A DNA stretch of 64,000 nt from Nonomuraea africana (GTDB taxonomy: Bacteria > Actinomycetota > Actinomycetes > Streptosporangiales > Streptosporangiaceae), in assembly GCF_014873535.1 (NCBI RefSeq), contig NZ_JADBEF010000001.1:9509172-9573171 (forward strand), read 5' to 3'. A program made the position numbers and the translations under genes. The notes below the pieces were generated by a model. It searched no databases. It saw nothing but the letters and a program-made list of their open reading frames with translations, and was not told the DNA's origin. Every line of letters begins with the position of its first letter. Within the stretch, counting starts at the first letter, position 1. Shown here piece by piece: positions 33,440 to 42,940 of this stretch.

Positions 33440-34072
33440 TCAGGAGTCTCCTTCCGCACTCTGTGCGGCGGTGACGAGCACTCTGTGAGAACCCTGTGAA
33501 CGCCTCTTGCGCACCCAGCGGACGATCTCGACGACCGCGGTGATCGACACCGCGATGCCCAGGCCGAGCAGCAGGCCCTTGAGCGGGTCGTTCTCGAAGG
33601 CCATGCCGCCGAAGAAACCGATCAGCGCGGAGTAGACCGCCCACGAGCTGGTCGCGATCGCGTCGAAGAAGGCGAACGACCTGCGCGGGTAGCGGACGCC
33701 GCCCATCGTCAGCGTCGCCGCCGTCCTGCCGCCGGGGATGTAGCGGGCCACCACGAGCAGCAGCCCGCCGCGCTCGGCGAGCGCCTGCTGCGCCCAGGTG
33801 TAGGCCTTCTTGCCCTGGAGCCGCCTGCCCGCCTTGCTGCCGATGAAGTACGAGATGTGGTCGCCGGTGAACGCGCCGAGCGCCGCGACGACGATCACCA
33901 GCCACAGGTTCGGCTCGCCCGTCGAGGCCGCGAACACACCCGCGATGATCACTGACGTCTCGGCGGGGACGATGGGGAAGAACCCGTCGAGCAACGCCAG
34001 CGCGAACAGCGCGAGGTACAACCACGGTGCCGACATCACCTGGTTGAGCAGGTCGAGAATGGCGTGAGACAT
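33440..34072 (-). CDS. DedA-family membrane protein
   Basis: 210 aa. Family pattern: FALALLDGFFPIVPAETSVI, GDHISYFIGSKAGRRL and ARYIPGGRTAATLTMGG (the conserved Arg/Gly re-entrant motif). DedA proteins are proposed lipid scramblases or flippases. ATG 34072 is chosen over a longer reading with a non-membrane leader. Confidence 0.88.
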   Translation of the reverse strand: MSHAILDLLNQVMSAPWLYLALFALALLDGFFPIVPAETSVIIAGVFAASTGEPNLWLVIVVAALGAFTGDHISYFIGSKAGRRLQGKKAYTWAQQALAERGGLLLVVARYIPGGRTAATLTMGGVRYPRRSFAFFDAIATSSWAVYSALIGFFGGMAFENDPLKGLLLGLGIAVSITAVVEIVRWVRKRRSQGSHRVLVTAAQSAEGDS

Positions 34073-34419
34073 GGAATTGCGCTCCGGTCTGTGGAGGAGT
34101 TCTCCCAGAGTGGCGGCGGGATTCTCGGGCGGCATCGGGGAAAAGCCCCCGCCCGCACCCCTGCCGTCCCCTGGAAAAGTCAGGGATCCAGCCCCTTGAA
34201 CCTAGGGACGGGCCCTGCTGCGGCACATCGGACGATCGGCACCCGCGACCCCCTACTTTCGTCAGGTAGGTCGATCCAACCTGGGAAGGAGCGCGGGAAC
34301 ACTGGTGCCCGGATGGAGATCGGCGGTGGGGCTGGCACCACCTTCCGCGGTGGGCTTGGCCGTAATCCCTGACTTTCGGCAGGGGTGGCGGGCCAGGGTT
34401 CCCGGCTACCGTTTCGGGC
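34073..34419. promoter_or_regulatory. Intergenic region with three related CCCTGACTTT palindromes
   Basis: 347 bases without a gene between the DedA gene and an orphan histidine kinase gene. Three related imperfect palindromes occur: CCCTGGAAAAGTCAGGG (34169-34185), CCCTACTTTCGTCAGGT (34251-34267) and CCCTGACTTTCGGCAGGG (34367-34384). The last is about 35 bases before the kinase ATG. They look like binding sites of one regulator. Confidence 0.55.
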
Positions 34420-35595
34420 ATGTGCCGCACACCCCGCCAGGTCCTCTACGACGTGCTCCTGTGGATCACGCTGTCCGTCCTGGCGTCCGCCGCGGGCCCC
34501 GATCCCTTCGCCGATCCCGGCGCCTTCGTCCTCGTGACCGGTGGGCGCGTGCTGCTGCTCGGCCTGGCCGTCCTGGTCGGCAGGCCGTGGCCGTTCGTCG
34601 CGCTGGTGATCCTGCTGCCGCTCGGACCGTGGGACTTCCGCGACGGCCTGGCCACCACGACCTGGGACTTCACCGGCGGCCTCGCCACGGCCGACCAGCT
34701 GTGGCCGCTGTCCCTCGTCAACGTGAAGATCTTCCCGTTGTCCTCGACCACGCCGGCCGTGGTCTGGTACGCCTACCTGGCGGGGCGGCGCACCGCCACG
34801 ACGTGGCCCGCGCCGGCTCTCCTCGGCATGGCCACACTGGTCGGCGTGGGAGTCGTGCTGGCTCAGGGCGGACTCCTGCGGCACTGGGTGACGATGGTGA
34901 CCGGCCTCATCGGCTGCTACGTCGTGCCGTACCTGCTGGGGAAGGTCCGGCGGCTGCTGCTCCAGCAGCGCGAGCGGACCCAGCTGTCGGTGGCCGCGCA
35001 GGCCAGGCTGCGCGAGCGCACCCGCATCGCGCACGACATGCACGACTCCCTCGGTCATGACCTCGCCCTCATCGCGGTGCGGGCGGCGGGTCTCGAGATC
35101 GCTCCGGGGCTCGACCCCGCGCAGGCGAAGGCCGCCGGTGAGCTGCGGGTGGCCGCCTCGGAGGCCACCGAACGGCTGCGGAAGATCGTCGGGCTGCTGC
35201 GCGACGACGTCGATCCCGCCCCGCTGGCGCCGGTCGCGGCCGACCTCACCGACCTGGTGGAACGCTCCCGCGACTCCGGCATGGAGGTCTCGCTGGAGGT
35301 CGCCGACGGCCCGGTGCCCGAGCTGGCCTACCGGGTGGTCCAGGAGGGGCTGACCAACGCCGCCAAGCACGCGCCGGGGTCATGGGTGCGGGTCACCGTC
35401 TCGCCCACGCGGATCTCGGTGCGCAACGGCCCGGCCCGTCACCGGCCCACCGCGGTGCCGGGCGGCATGGGCCTCACCGGGCTGCGCGAGCGCGTACGGC
35501 TGGCGGGAGGCACGATGACCGCCGGCCCGGTGGACGACGGCTTCGAACTCGTCGTTGTCCCCCTTGAGGGGGAGCGGGATCCCCTCGGGGCGTGA
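34420..35595 (+). CDS. Sensor histidine kinase, NarL-type (HisKA_3), orphan
   Basis: 391 aa. Five or six N-terminal membrane helices (to about residue 185), then ERTRIAHDMHDSLGHDL with H208 as the phosphorylated His, and an ATPase part with QEGLTNAAKHAPGSW and GGMGLTGLRERVRLAGG. No response regulator lies next to it, so its partner is elsewhere or is the one at 59128. The following membrane protein gene starts 35 bases on. Confidence 0.9.
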   Translation: MCRTPRQVLYDVLLWITLSVLASAAGPDPFADPGAFVLVTGGRVLLLGLAVLVGRPWPFVALVILLPLGPWDFRDGLATTTWDFTGGLATADQLWPLSLVNVKIFPLSSTTPAVVWYAYLAGRRTATTWPAPALLGMATLVGVGVVLAQGGLLRHWVTMVTGLIGCYVVPYLLGKVRRLLLQQRERTQLSVAAQARLRERTRIAHDMHDSLGHDLALIAVRAAGLEIAPGLDPAQAKAAGELRVAASEATERLRKIVGLLRDDVDPAPLAPVAADLTDLVERSRDSGMEVSLEVADGPVPELAYRVVQEGLTNAAKHAPGSWVRVTVSPTRISVRNGPARHRPTAVPGGMGLTGLRERVRLAGGTMTAGPVDDGFELVVVPLEGERDPLGA

Positions 35596-35630
35596 GGGAA
35601 GGACGGCAGGGAACCGGCAGAGTCGGGAGC

Positions 35631-36614
35631 ATGGACGCTCCCCGAGCCGGCATCGGCCGGATCACCGCCGCGGTGGTCGCGATGGCCGCCACCCTTCCCT
35701 ATCTCACGATCAAGATCCTGTGGCTGACCGGCGACACGGTCGGCGTGACGGCGCCCTCCCTGATGAACTCCGCCACGATGGTCGGGCTCAACGCGATGAC
35801 CTTCGGCATGGACGTCGTCGGACTGCTGCTCGCACTGGCCTTCACCATGCGGTGGGGCATGCGGCTGCCGGCCTGGCTGGTGCTGCTGCCGATCTGGGTG
35901 GGCATCGGGCTGCTGTCGCAGATCCTGGTGAGCCTGGCCGTCACGCTGCTGCTGGAGGGGGCGGGGGCCTTCGGCAACGAGTTCCTCGCCGGCTGGGTGT
36001 ACCTGGTCGTCTACGGCGGCTTCTCGCTGCAGGGGGTCGGGCTGATCGTCGCTTTCTCCCTCTACGCCCGCGAACGCTGGCCGTGGGTCTTCCGCTCCGG
36101 CGCGGCGCGGACCGCGGTGCCGTTCCAGCACGTCGTGGGCCGCGGCAGCCTGCTGGTCGCCGCGGTCGTCGGCGGCGCGAACCTCTACTGGGCCCTCGGC
36201 GGCACGGCGGGCCTCGACCCCGCGGTGGTGGCGGCGCGGACCATGGCGGGCGGAATCGCGCAGACCTTCACGGGGGTGCTGGCGATCGCGGGCGCGCTCG
36301 CCTACCTGTCCCTGCTGCGCGGGAGCGCGCCGTGGGCGGTGGTGCTGAGCTGGCTGGGCAGCGGCTCGCTGTTCGGCTGGGGCCTCTACAAGATGATCAT
36401 CATCGTGACGGCGGGCCCGCTGCGGGCGACCGTTCCGATGGTCGCGACCGACCTCGTGGACCTGTTCTCGCTGCTGACCGGGATGGTGCTGGGAATGGCG
36501 GGTGCGTTCCTGCTGATCGAGAGGTCAGGCGGGGGCGTGCAGCCGGTGCAGCACCCGCTTGAAGGCCCACAGCGAGAAGGCGATCGCGAGACCGCTGATA
36601 GCGGCCACCGCTGA
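35631..36614 (+). CDS. Polytopic membrane protein of unknown function
   Basis: 327 aa, about eight hydrophobic segments, no family I can name. I chose ATG 35631 (MDAPRAGIGRITAAVV) with GGGAG before it; a GTG at 35592 overlapping the kinase stop would add 13 residues. Same strand and close spacing suggest co-expression with the histidine kinase. The polar C-terminal tail overlaps, on the opposite strand, the end of the next gene by about 90 bases. Confidence 0.72.
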   Translation: MDAPRAGIGRITAAVVAMAATLPYLTIKILWLTGDTVGVTAPSLMNSATMVGLNAMTFGMDVVGLLLALAFTMRWGMRLPAWLVLLPIWVGIGLLSQILVSLAVTLLLEGAGAFGNEFLAGWVYLVVYGGFSLQGVGLIVAFSLYARERWPWVFRSGAARTAVPFQHVVGRGSLLVAAVVGGANLYWALGGTAGLDPAVVAARTMAGGIAQTFTGVLAIAGALAYLSLLRGSAPWAVVLSWLGSGSLFGWGLYKMIIIVTAGPLRATVPMVATDLVDLFSLLTGMVLGMAGAFLLIERSGGGVQPVQHPLEGPQREGDRETADSGHR

Positions 36615-37157
36615 GGTGCGCAGCAGCATGTAGACGCCGATCATCGCCGACTCGTGGATGTAGAGCAGGATGCTCACCGTGGAGTTGGCCAGCAGCACGA
36701 AGGCCCACAGCAGGGTGATCCTGGCGAAGAACCTGCGCATCCGCTCGTGCTTGAGCACCGCCTGGGGCAGGTGGATGTAGTCGAGGGTGAGCTTCTGCAC
36801 CATCGGCCTGTTCAGCCGGACCGAGGCCAGGAAGATCATGCTGATGCAGATCGTGCCGAACTCAGGTGTGAGGAAGAAGACAGCGTTGTTGCCGGTGACG
36901 AGGGCGATCAGGGTGCGGGCGGTGATCGCGACCGCGGCGAGGAACATCGTCGCGGGCACCCTGACCCTCCTGACGAGCCGCCATCCCACCCCGAGGTAGA
37001 CCCACGACACCGCCGCGATCAGCGCGCCCGTCTCGCCCAGGACCGTGAGGGCGGTGTAGAAGACGGCCAGCGGGGCGACGACGCCTTCGAGCAGGCGCGG
37101 GGTGGCCTGCCTGGCCATGGCGGTCAGGCGGGGCAGCACGACAGGGGGATGGCTCAA
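36525..37157 (-). CDS. VC0807-like membrane protein
   Basis: About 210 aa, six hydrophobic segments, with GNNAVFFLTPEFGTICISM and RRFFARITLLWAFVLLANST, features of the VC0807-type family of unknown function. The start is uncertain: TTG 37157 has GGAG nine bases upstream and gives the usual family length; ATG 37118 and GTG 37262 are alternatives. It is convergent with, and overlaps, the preceding gene. Confidence 0.7.
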   Translation of the reverse strand: MSHPPVVLPRLTAMARQATPRLLEGVVAPLAVFYTALTVLGETGALIAAVSWVYLGVGWRLVRRVRVPATMFLAAVAITARTLIALVTGNNAVFFLTPEFGTICISMIFLASVRLNRPMVQKLTLDYIHLPQAVLKHERMRRFFARITLLWAFVLLANSTVSILLYIHESAMIGVYMLLRTSAVAAISGLAIAFSLWAFKRVLHRLHAPA

Positions 37158-37582
37158 CTCTGCTCCGTAGGTCGGCCGGCGTTCAGCGTCTACCCAGGCT
37201 CGGAAGGGCCAGGCATCAGCGGACGCTGCCGCCGGGGTTACGGCACGGTTACCCCGGCGCACGGGGGCGCACCGGTGGCTTACCGTACCTGAGCCCTGGG
37301 AGTGCCACCGTCAGATCGTGCTTGTTGATCTTGGCCTGTCCCGGTGTCATGGTCCGTCACATGCGTCCTTGCGAGTCCGTTGCGCTCGGACTGCTGATCG
37401 TCGCGGTCGACCTCTGATGAGCCGGGTTCGGGTGGGTCGTCGTCGTGGCGGACCTCGGGCGGCTGGGGCGCCCGGCGTTCCCACGGGGCCAGGGTCGCGG
37501 CGGCGGCCGTCGTCTCAGTGACGGCTGATCGTGGAGCTGTTCAGGATCGAGCACGTGGCCCCCGTGCAGGGGCAGGCGGGGA
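37158..37582. other. Gene-poor region
   Basis: About 425 bases (or 320 if the VC0807-like gene starts at 37262). Short readings here look like noise. A weak hairpin GCACG/CGTGC (37551-37567) lies 16 bases past the stop of the next minus-strand gene and may serve as its terminator. Confidence 0.5.
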
Positions 37583-38239
37583 TCAGCTCAGGCCGGCGGT
37601 GGCGAGCTTGGCCCCGAAGCCGAGGAAGAGGGCGCCCACGCCCGCGGTGAGCGTGGCCGACAGCTTGCGCCTGGCTTTGAACTGCCCGGCCAGGAAGCTG
37701 CCCCCGAAGATCAGCGCCGACAGGTACAGCATGCTGAAGACCTGGATGATCGCGCCGAGGATGAGGAACGACAGGGCGGGGGCCGTGTAGGACGGGTCCA
37801 CGAACAGGATGAAGTAGGAGACGAAGAACAGGATCGCCTTCGGGTTCAGCAGGCTGATCGTCAGCGCCTTGCTGAAGGGGCGCACGTCGCGCTCGCTCAC
37901 CAGGGCGTTCGCTGGGGCCTGCGCCGTGGAATGGGAGCGCCACGCGGACCACGCGCCTCTGATCATCTGGAAGCCGATCCAGCCGAGGTAGGCCGCGCCC
38001 GCGACCTTCACGATCGTGAACACCAGGGGAGCCGAGCGCAGCAGCGTCGCGGCGCCGGCCGAGGCCAGCACCATGAGGACCGTGTCGCCGACGAACACGC
38101 CGGCCGCCGCGCGGTAGCCCTGGCGCACGCCGCGCTGGGCGGCGAGGGCGAGGACGTAGAGCGAGTTGGGGCCCGGCAGCAGGATGATGAAGAACGCTCC
38201 GACCATGTACGTCCAGATGTCGGTCACGCCGAAGAACAT
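37583..38239 (-). CDS. LysE/RhtB-family amino-acid exporter, LeuE-like
   Basis: 218 aa. Family signature LLPGPNSLYVLALAAQRGVR near the N-terminus and LLNPKAILFFVSYFILFVDP in the middle; six membrane segments. The opening DIWTYMVGAFFIILLPGPNS matches leucine exporter LeuE closely in pattern. Exports neutral amino acids or analogues. Confidence 0.9.
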   Translation of the reverse strand: MFFGVTDIWTYMVGAFFIILLPGPNSLYVLALAAQRGVRQGYRAAAGVFVGDTVLMVLASAGAATLLRSAPLVFTIVKVAGAAYLGWIGFQMIRGAWSAWRSHSTAQAPANALVSERDVRPFSKALTISLLNPKAILFFVSYFILFVDPSYTAPALSFLILGAIIQVFSMLYLSALIFGGSFLAGQFKARRKLSATLTAGVGALFLGFGAKLATAGLS

Positions 38240-38300
38240 GTCTCACTCGCTCCTGCTCAGATGGTTCCTTTCACATTAGCGTGCGCTATTTCTGGACATG

Positions 38301-39506
38301 TCAGGATGGCCGGTACCACAGGCCGCCGCCCGCGCGCCGGTGGCCGAGCGACCGGTAGACGGCGTCGACCAGCGCCTGTCCCCTCGGGTTGACGGCGAGA
38401 CCGGTGCCCTGACGGTTCATCGTGTAGGCGAAGGCCAGCCGAGCGGGTGGGTCGCAGAAGCCGACCGAGCCGCCCATGCCCGCGTGGCCGAACGCCGTCT
38501 CGGTCAGCAGCGCGCCCTCGCTGTCGGCGGCGGGCAGGTGCCGGTTGTCGACCGCCTTCATGAAACCCAGCGAGAACCTGGTCGGCACCAGCAGCACCGC
38601 GTCCACCGAGGAGGCGGACTGGGTGGGTGACATGACCGCCACCTGCTCCTCGCCGACCAGCCCGTCTCCGCCGAGCGAGAGCGGCCGGTACATCCCGGCC
38701 AGGCCCCTGGCGTTGGTGATCGCTCCGACCGCCCCTGACTCGGCCGCGTGCGCCGCCCTGGTGTCGGACTCGCCTGGGGTCATCAGGCAGCCGCCGTCGT
38801 TGCCCAGCAGCAGGGCGGGGATCGAGGCGGGGTCGGCGAACGCCGTGGCGTAGAAGCGGGGTGGCTGGGCCGCAGGCTCGGCGGGAATCGTCGGCGCGAC
38901 GCGGCCCTCCTGCTCCTCCGGCAGGCCCAGCCAGAAGTCGAGCCCGAGCGGTTCGGCCACCTCCTCGCGGAAAAACGTGCCGAGGGAGCGCCCGCTCACC
39001 CTGCGCACGACCTCCCCGACCAGGAAGCCGAAGGTGAGCGCGTGGTAGCCGTGCCTGGTGCCCGGCTCCCAGAACGGCTCCTCGCCGGCGAGCCTGTCGG
39101 CCATGAGCTTCCAGTCGTAGAACGCCCCGCCCGGCAGCGGCTCGCGCAGCGCCGGCAGCCCCGCCTGGTGGGCCAGCAGGTGCCGCACCAGCGTGCCGTC
39201 CTTGCCGTGCGCGCCGTACTCGGGCCAGTAGCGGACCACGGGCGCGTCGAGGTCGAGCTCTCCTCGGTCGGCGAGCAGGTGCGCGCACAGCGCGGTGGCG
39301 CCCTTGGTGCACGACCAGACATGGCCGATGGTGTCGTGCAGCCAGGGGAGGCCCGGGGCGGCCTCGCCACCCCAGAGATCGACGACCGTCTCGCCGTCGA
39401 CGATGACGCAGACCGACGCGCCCACCTCGCCGCGGTCGCTGAGGTTGCGCTCGAACTCCTCCGCGACCAGGCCGAACCGGGGGTCGCACGCGCCTTGTAC
39501 CGTCAT
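38301..39506 (-). CDS. Serine hydrolase, class C beta-lactamase/EstB-like
   Basis: 401 aa. SCTK (S65, K68) is the nucleophile motif; YHA replaces the usual YxN; HAGMGGS matches the late HxG-type motif. No signal peptide, which favours an esterase of the EstB type over a secreted beta-lactamase. It is divergent to a MarR-type gene 128 bases away, a likely regulator. Confidence 0.88.
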   Translation of the reverse strand: MTVQGACDPRFGLVAEEFERNLSDRGEVGASVCVIVDGETVVDLWGGEAAPGLPWLHDTIGHVWSCTKGATALCAHLLADRGELDLDAPVVRYWPEYGAHGKDGTLVRHLLAHQAGLPALREPLPGGAFYDWKLMADRLAGEEPFWEPGTRHGYHALTFGFLVGEVVRRVSGRSLGTFFREEVAEPLGLDFWLGLPEEQEGRVAPTIPAEPAAQPPRFYATAFADPASIPALLLGNDGGCLMTPGESDTRAAHAAESGAVGAITNARGLAGMYRPLSLGGDGLVGEEQVAVMSPTQSASSVDAVLLVPTRFSLGFMKAVDNRHLPAADSEGALLTETAFGHAGMGGSVGFCDPPARLAFAYTMNRQGTGLAVNPRGQALVDAVYRSLGHRRAGGGLWYRPS

Positions 39507-39634
39507 TTCCTGAATTCACCACGAATCCCACTCCGCGTCCACTGGCTGCGGCTGTCGGCCACGTCCGATGAATGCCGGGAAAGGCCGCCCGCGGGAGCGG
39601 AGGGGCGCGGGCGCCGGTCCAATAAGGTCTCAGC

Positions 39635-40138
39635 ATGAGCAGCGAGCAGGACGCGATCGACGTCATCCTCGAGCAGTGGCGGCGGGAGCGTCCCGATCTC
39701 GATCTGTCGGCCATGGGCGTCTTCGGCAGGCTGGCCCAGGTGTCGAGGCTCGTGGAGTCGGCCGTCGAGCAGGTCTTCCGGCGGCACGGCATGCGTCCCG
39801 GCGAGTTCGACGTGCTGGCGGCGCTGCGCAGGTCGGGCCCGCCGTACACGCTGATCCCCTCTGAGCTGTCCGACGTGCTGATGATGTCGCGAGCGGGCAT
39901 GACCAACCGCATCGACAGGCTCGAGGCGGCCGGGCTGGTGGAGCGCAGCCTCGACCCCGCCGACCGCCGCAGCTTCCGCGTCGCGCTGACCGAGGAGGGG
40001 CGCCAGGTCATCGACGCCACCCTCACCGAGCATGCGGCCAACCTGGCGGCGCTGGCCGCCCGCCTCACGCCGCAGGAGGCCGCCACGCTCGACGCCGTCC
40101 TGCGCGGCATGCTGACCCGCGAGACGACGCGCGGGTAA
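39635..40138 (+). CDS. MarR-family transcriptional regulator
   Basis: 167 aa. HTH: SELSDVLMMSRAGMTNRIDR and EAAGLVERSLDPADRRSFRV for the wing, with conserved DxRxxxV. Divergent to the serine hydrolase gene, which it probably controls. It ends 92 bases before the GH5 gene. Confidence 0.93.
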   Translation: MSSEQDAIDVILEQWRRERPDLDLSAMGVFGRLAQVSRLVESAVEQVFRRHGMRPGEFDVLAALRRSGPPYTLIPSELSDVLMMSRAGMTNRIDRLEAAGLVERSLDPADRRSFRVALTEEGRQVIDATLTEHAANLAALAARLTPQEAATLDAVLRGMLTRETTRG

Positions 40139-40198
40139 ACGGGCCACTCAATTGGGTCTTGTGCCGGTCAGTTGTCGGACCTATTCTCCGAGTGATCG

Positions 40199-40215
40199 TT
40201 AGTTAAGTTTCCTAA
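40199..40215. promoter_or_regulatory. 17-bp near-palindrome upstream of GH5 gene
   Basis: TTAGTTAAGTTTCCTAA, sixteen bases before the GH5 ATG. Its reverse complement, TTAGGAAACTTAACTAA, differs at one base from the site at 45688-45704 in front of the chitinase pair. Such a site near the start of secreted glycanase genes suggests a shared repressor or activator. Confidence 0.7.
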
Positions 40216-40230
40216 TAAACCGGAGAGGCG

Positions 40231-42297
40231 ATGCTCCGACCCATCCGCTTCCTCGCCCTGACCGCCGTCCTCACCACCGCCTTAGCGGTGCCCGCCATGA
40301 CCCCCGCCATGGCGCAGGCGCCCACCCGACACGAGGCCGAGAACGCGACCATCTCCCAGGGAGTGGTCGAGTCCAACCACGCCGGATTCAGCGGGACCGG
40401 CTTCGTCAACTACGACAACGTCACCGGTGGCTACGTCGAGTTCGCCGTGAACGCGCCGGCGGCGGGGACCGCCTCGATCGTCCTGCGCTACGCCAACGGC
40501 ACGACCACCAACAGGCCGATGACCATCGCGGTCAACGGCACGAGCGTCACCCGCGACTTCCCCGGCACGGGGGCCTGGTCCACGTGGGCCACCACCACGA
40601 TCACCGCGCCCGTGAACGCGGGCGCCAACACCGTCCGCGCCACCGCCACCACCGTGAACGGCGGGCCCAACCTCGACTACGCCGAGATCGACGTGGCCGT
40701 CCCCGCCGGGGAGTACCAGGCGGAGAACGCGGTGATCTCGCAGGGCATCGTCGACACCAAGCACGCCGGCTACACCGGCACCGGCTTCGTGGACTACACC
40801 AACGTCCAGGGCTCCTACGTCGAGTTCACGGTCAACGCGGCCGCCGCCGGGAACGCGGCGCTGACCTTCCGCTACGCCAACGGCACGACCACCAACAGGC
40901 CCATGGCCATCGCGGTCAACGGCACGAGCGTGAACCGCGACTTCCCCGGCACGGGCGCCTGGAGCACCTGGACGGAGACCACGGTCACGGCGGCGCTGAA
41001 CGCGGGCGCCAACACCGTCCGCGCCACCGCCACCACCGCGAACGGCGGGCCCAACCTCGACCGCCTGACCGTCTCGGCCGCCGGTCCCGCCGACACCGAG
41101 AAGCCGACGGCGCCGGGAGGGCTCCGGGCCACCGGCACCACCTCCAGCTCCATCTCCCTGGCCTGGAACGCCTCGACCGACAACAGCGGGACGGTCAAGG
41201 ACTACCGGGTCTACGAGGGCGTGACGCTGAAGGCCACCGTGAGCGGCACCTCGGCCACGATCACCGGCCTGGCCCCCTCCTCGACCCACACCTACACCGT
41301 GACCGCCCGCGACCCCTCGGACAACGAGTCCGACCGGAGCGCCCCGGTCACCGCCACCACGCAGGCGGGCGGCACCGGCACGCCCGTCCAGGTCAACGGC
41401 CAGCTCGTGGTCTGCGGCGTGCGGCTGTGCAACGAGCGCGGCGAGCAGATCCAGCTGCGCGGCATGAGCTCGCACGGCCTGCAGTGGTACTCACAGTGCC
41501 TCAACACCGCCTCGCTGGACGCGCTGGCCACCGACTGGAAGGCCGACGTCCTGCGGATCTCGATGTACATCCAGGAGGGCGGCTACGAGACCAACCCCCG
41601 GCTGTTCACCGACAGGGTGCACAACCTGATCGAGATGGCCACCGCGCGCGGCATGTACGCCATCGTCGACTGGCACATGCTCACCCCAGGCGACCCGAAC
41701 TACAACCTCAGCAGGGCCAAGACGTTCTTCACCGAGATCGCCCAGCGGCACAACGGCAAGAACAACCTGCTCTACGAGATCGCCAACGAGCCGAACGGCG
41801 TCTCGTGGTCGACGATCAGGAACTACGCCCACCAGCTCATCCCGGTGATCAGGCAGCACGACCCCGAGACCCCGATCCTCGTCGGCACCCGCGCCTGGTC
41901 GTCGCTGGGCGTCTCCGACGGGTCCGACGAGAGCGAGGTCGTCGCCAACCCGGTCAACGCGACCAACATCATGTACACCTTCCACTTCTACGCCGCCTCC
42001 CACGGCAGCGACTACCTGAACGCGCTGTCCAGGGCGGCCGACCGGATCCCGATGTTCGTCACCGAGTTCGGCACCCAGGAGGCCTCTGGTGACGGGCCGA
42101 ACAACTTCACCAGGGCGCAGCAGTACATCGACCTGATGGCGCAGAAGAAGATCAGCTGGGTGAACTGGAACTACTCCGACGACTCCCGCACGGGCGCCGT
42201 CTTCACCTCGGGCACCTGCCCGAACGGCCCCTTCGCCGGCACCTCACGGCTCAAGCCGGCCGGCGTCTGGATCCGCGACCGTATCCGCGTGGACTGA
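40231..42297 (+). CDS. Secreted GH5 glycanase with two CBM35-like modules and FnIII
   Basis: 688 aa. Signal peptide to about residue 29 (ending AMAQA). Two CBM35/CBM6-type modules (about 33-155 and 161-283; both start EAENA.ISQG and carry a RYANGTTTNRPM block), one fibronectin III (about 290-378), then a GH5 catalytic domain (385-688). Acid/base E520 in YEIANEPNG and nucleophile E612 in FVTEFGTQEA. Likely an endo-glucanase or mannanase; the subfamily cannot be fixed. It has the 17-bp site upstream and is followed by a strong hairpin. Confidence 0.93.
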   Translation: MLRPIRFLALTAVLTTALAVPAMTPAMAQAPTRHEAENATISQGVVESNHAGFSGTGFVNYDNVTGGYVEFAVNAPAAGTASIVLRYANGTTTNRPMTIAVNGTSVTRDFPGTGAWSTWATTTITAPVNAGANTVRATATTVNGGPNLDYAEIDVAVPAGEYQAENAVISQGIVDTKHAGYTGTGFVDYTNVQGSYVEFTVNAAAAGNAALTFRYANGTTTNRPMAIAVNGTSVNRDFPGTGAWSTWTETTVTAALNAGANTVRATATTANGGPNLDRLTVSAAGPADTEKPTAPGGLRATGTTSSSISLAWNASTDNSGTVKDYRVYEGVTLKATVSGTSATITGLAPSSTHTYTVTARDPSDNESDRSAPVTATTQAGGTGTPVQVNGQLVVCGVRLCNERGEQIQLRGMSSHGLQWYSQCLNTASLDALATDWKADVLRISMYIQEGGYETNPRLFTDRVHNLIEMATARGMYAIVDWHMLTPGDPNYNLSRAKTFFTEIAQRHNGKNNLLYEIANEPNGVSWSTIRNYAHQLIPVIRQHDPETPILVGTRAWSSLGVSDGSDESEVVANPVNATNIMYTFHFYAASHGSDYLNALSRAADRIPMFVTEFGTQEASGDGPNNFTRAQQYIDLMAQKKISWVNWNYSDDSRTGAVFTSGTCPNGPFAGTSRLKPAGVWIRDRIRVD

Positions 42298-42313
42298 CCG
42301 GCAGCGGAACGAC

Positions 42314-42346
42314 GAGCCCGCGCGGCCCGAACGACCGCGCGGGCTC
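42314..42346. terminator. Hairpin terminator
   Basis: GAGCCCGCGCGG (42314-42325) pairs with CCGCGCGGGCTC (42335-42346), 9-nt loop, no U-tract. Serves the GH5 gene and possibly the convergent Lrp gene. Confidence 0.8.
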
Positions 42347-42370
42347 CTCGACGCCTGCCTTCCCGCACCG

Positions 42371-42847
42371 CTATCCCGGCATTCCGGCCAGCGGGTGGAC
42401 GCGGTGCGCGACGACCTCCGACAGCGAGATGACGGTCGTGCTGCGCCGTACGCCGGGGATGGTCAGCATGCCGTCGATCACCTGCTGGATGTGCTCGTTG
42501 TCGCGACCGGCCAGGCGGCACCACACATCGCCCTGACCGGTGACGATGTGGGCTTCGAGCAGCTCGGGGATGGCGTGCAGGGCGGCGGAGATGTGCTCGC
42601 GGGAGGCCTGCTCCACCTCCAGCGTGGTGAACGCCTGCACCGGGTAGCCGAGCGCGGCGGGGGAGAGCACGGGGCCGAAGCCGGTGATCACCCCGTCGGC
42701 GGTCATCCGGTCCAGCCGTGCCTGCACGGTGCCGCGGGCCACGCCGAGCAGGCGGGCGATCTCCAGCAGGCCGGTACGGGGGCGCTCGCGCACCAGGCGC
42801 AGGATCTCGAGGTCGAGCGCGTCCAGTCCCTTACGGCGTGCTGGCAA
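42371..42847 (-). CDS. Lrp/AsnC-family transcriptional regulator
   Basis: 158 aa. HTH (LEIARLLGVARGTVQARLDR) and RAM domain (EAHIVTGQGDVWCRLAGRDN). I chose TTG 42847 because AGGAG sits five bases upstream and the HTH begins soon after; GTC/GTT codons further up are less likely. Divergent from the halotyrosine-reductase-like gene with 93 bases between, so it is a candidate regulator of it, perhaps sensing an aromatic amino acid. Confidence 0.87.
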   Translation of the reverse strand: MPARRKGLDALDLEILRLVRERPRTGLLEIARLLGVARGTVQARLDRMTADGVITGFGPVLSPAALGYPVQAFTTLEVEQASREHISAALHAIPELLEAHIVTGQGDVWCRLAGRDNEHIQQVIDGMLTIPGVRRSTTVISLSEVVAHRVHPLAGMPG

Positions 42848-42940
42848 TTCGACTCCTGTGAAGGGCTTTGGCTGCCATTTTGTCAGGATAGCGACGCCGG
42901 TGTTGTCACGATCGCCAGCTCTGCGGAGACTGCGGGTTCC

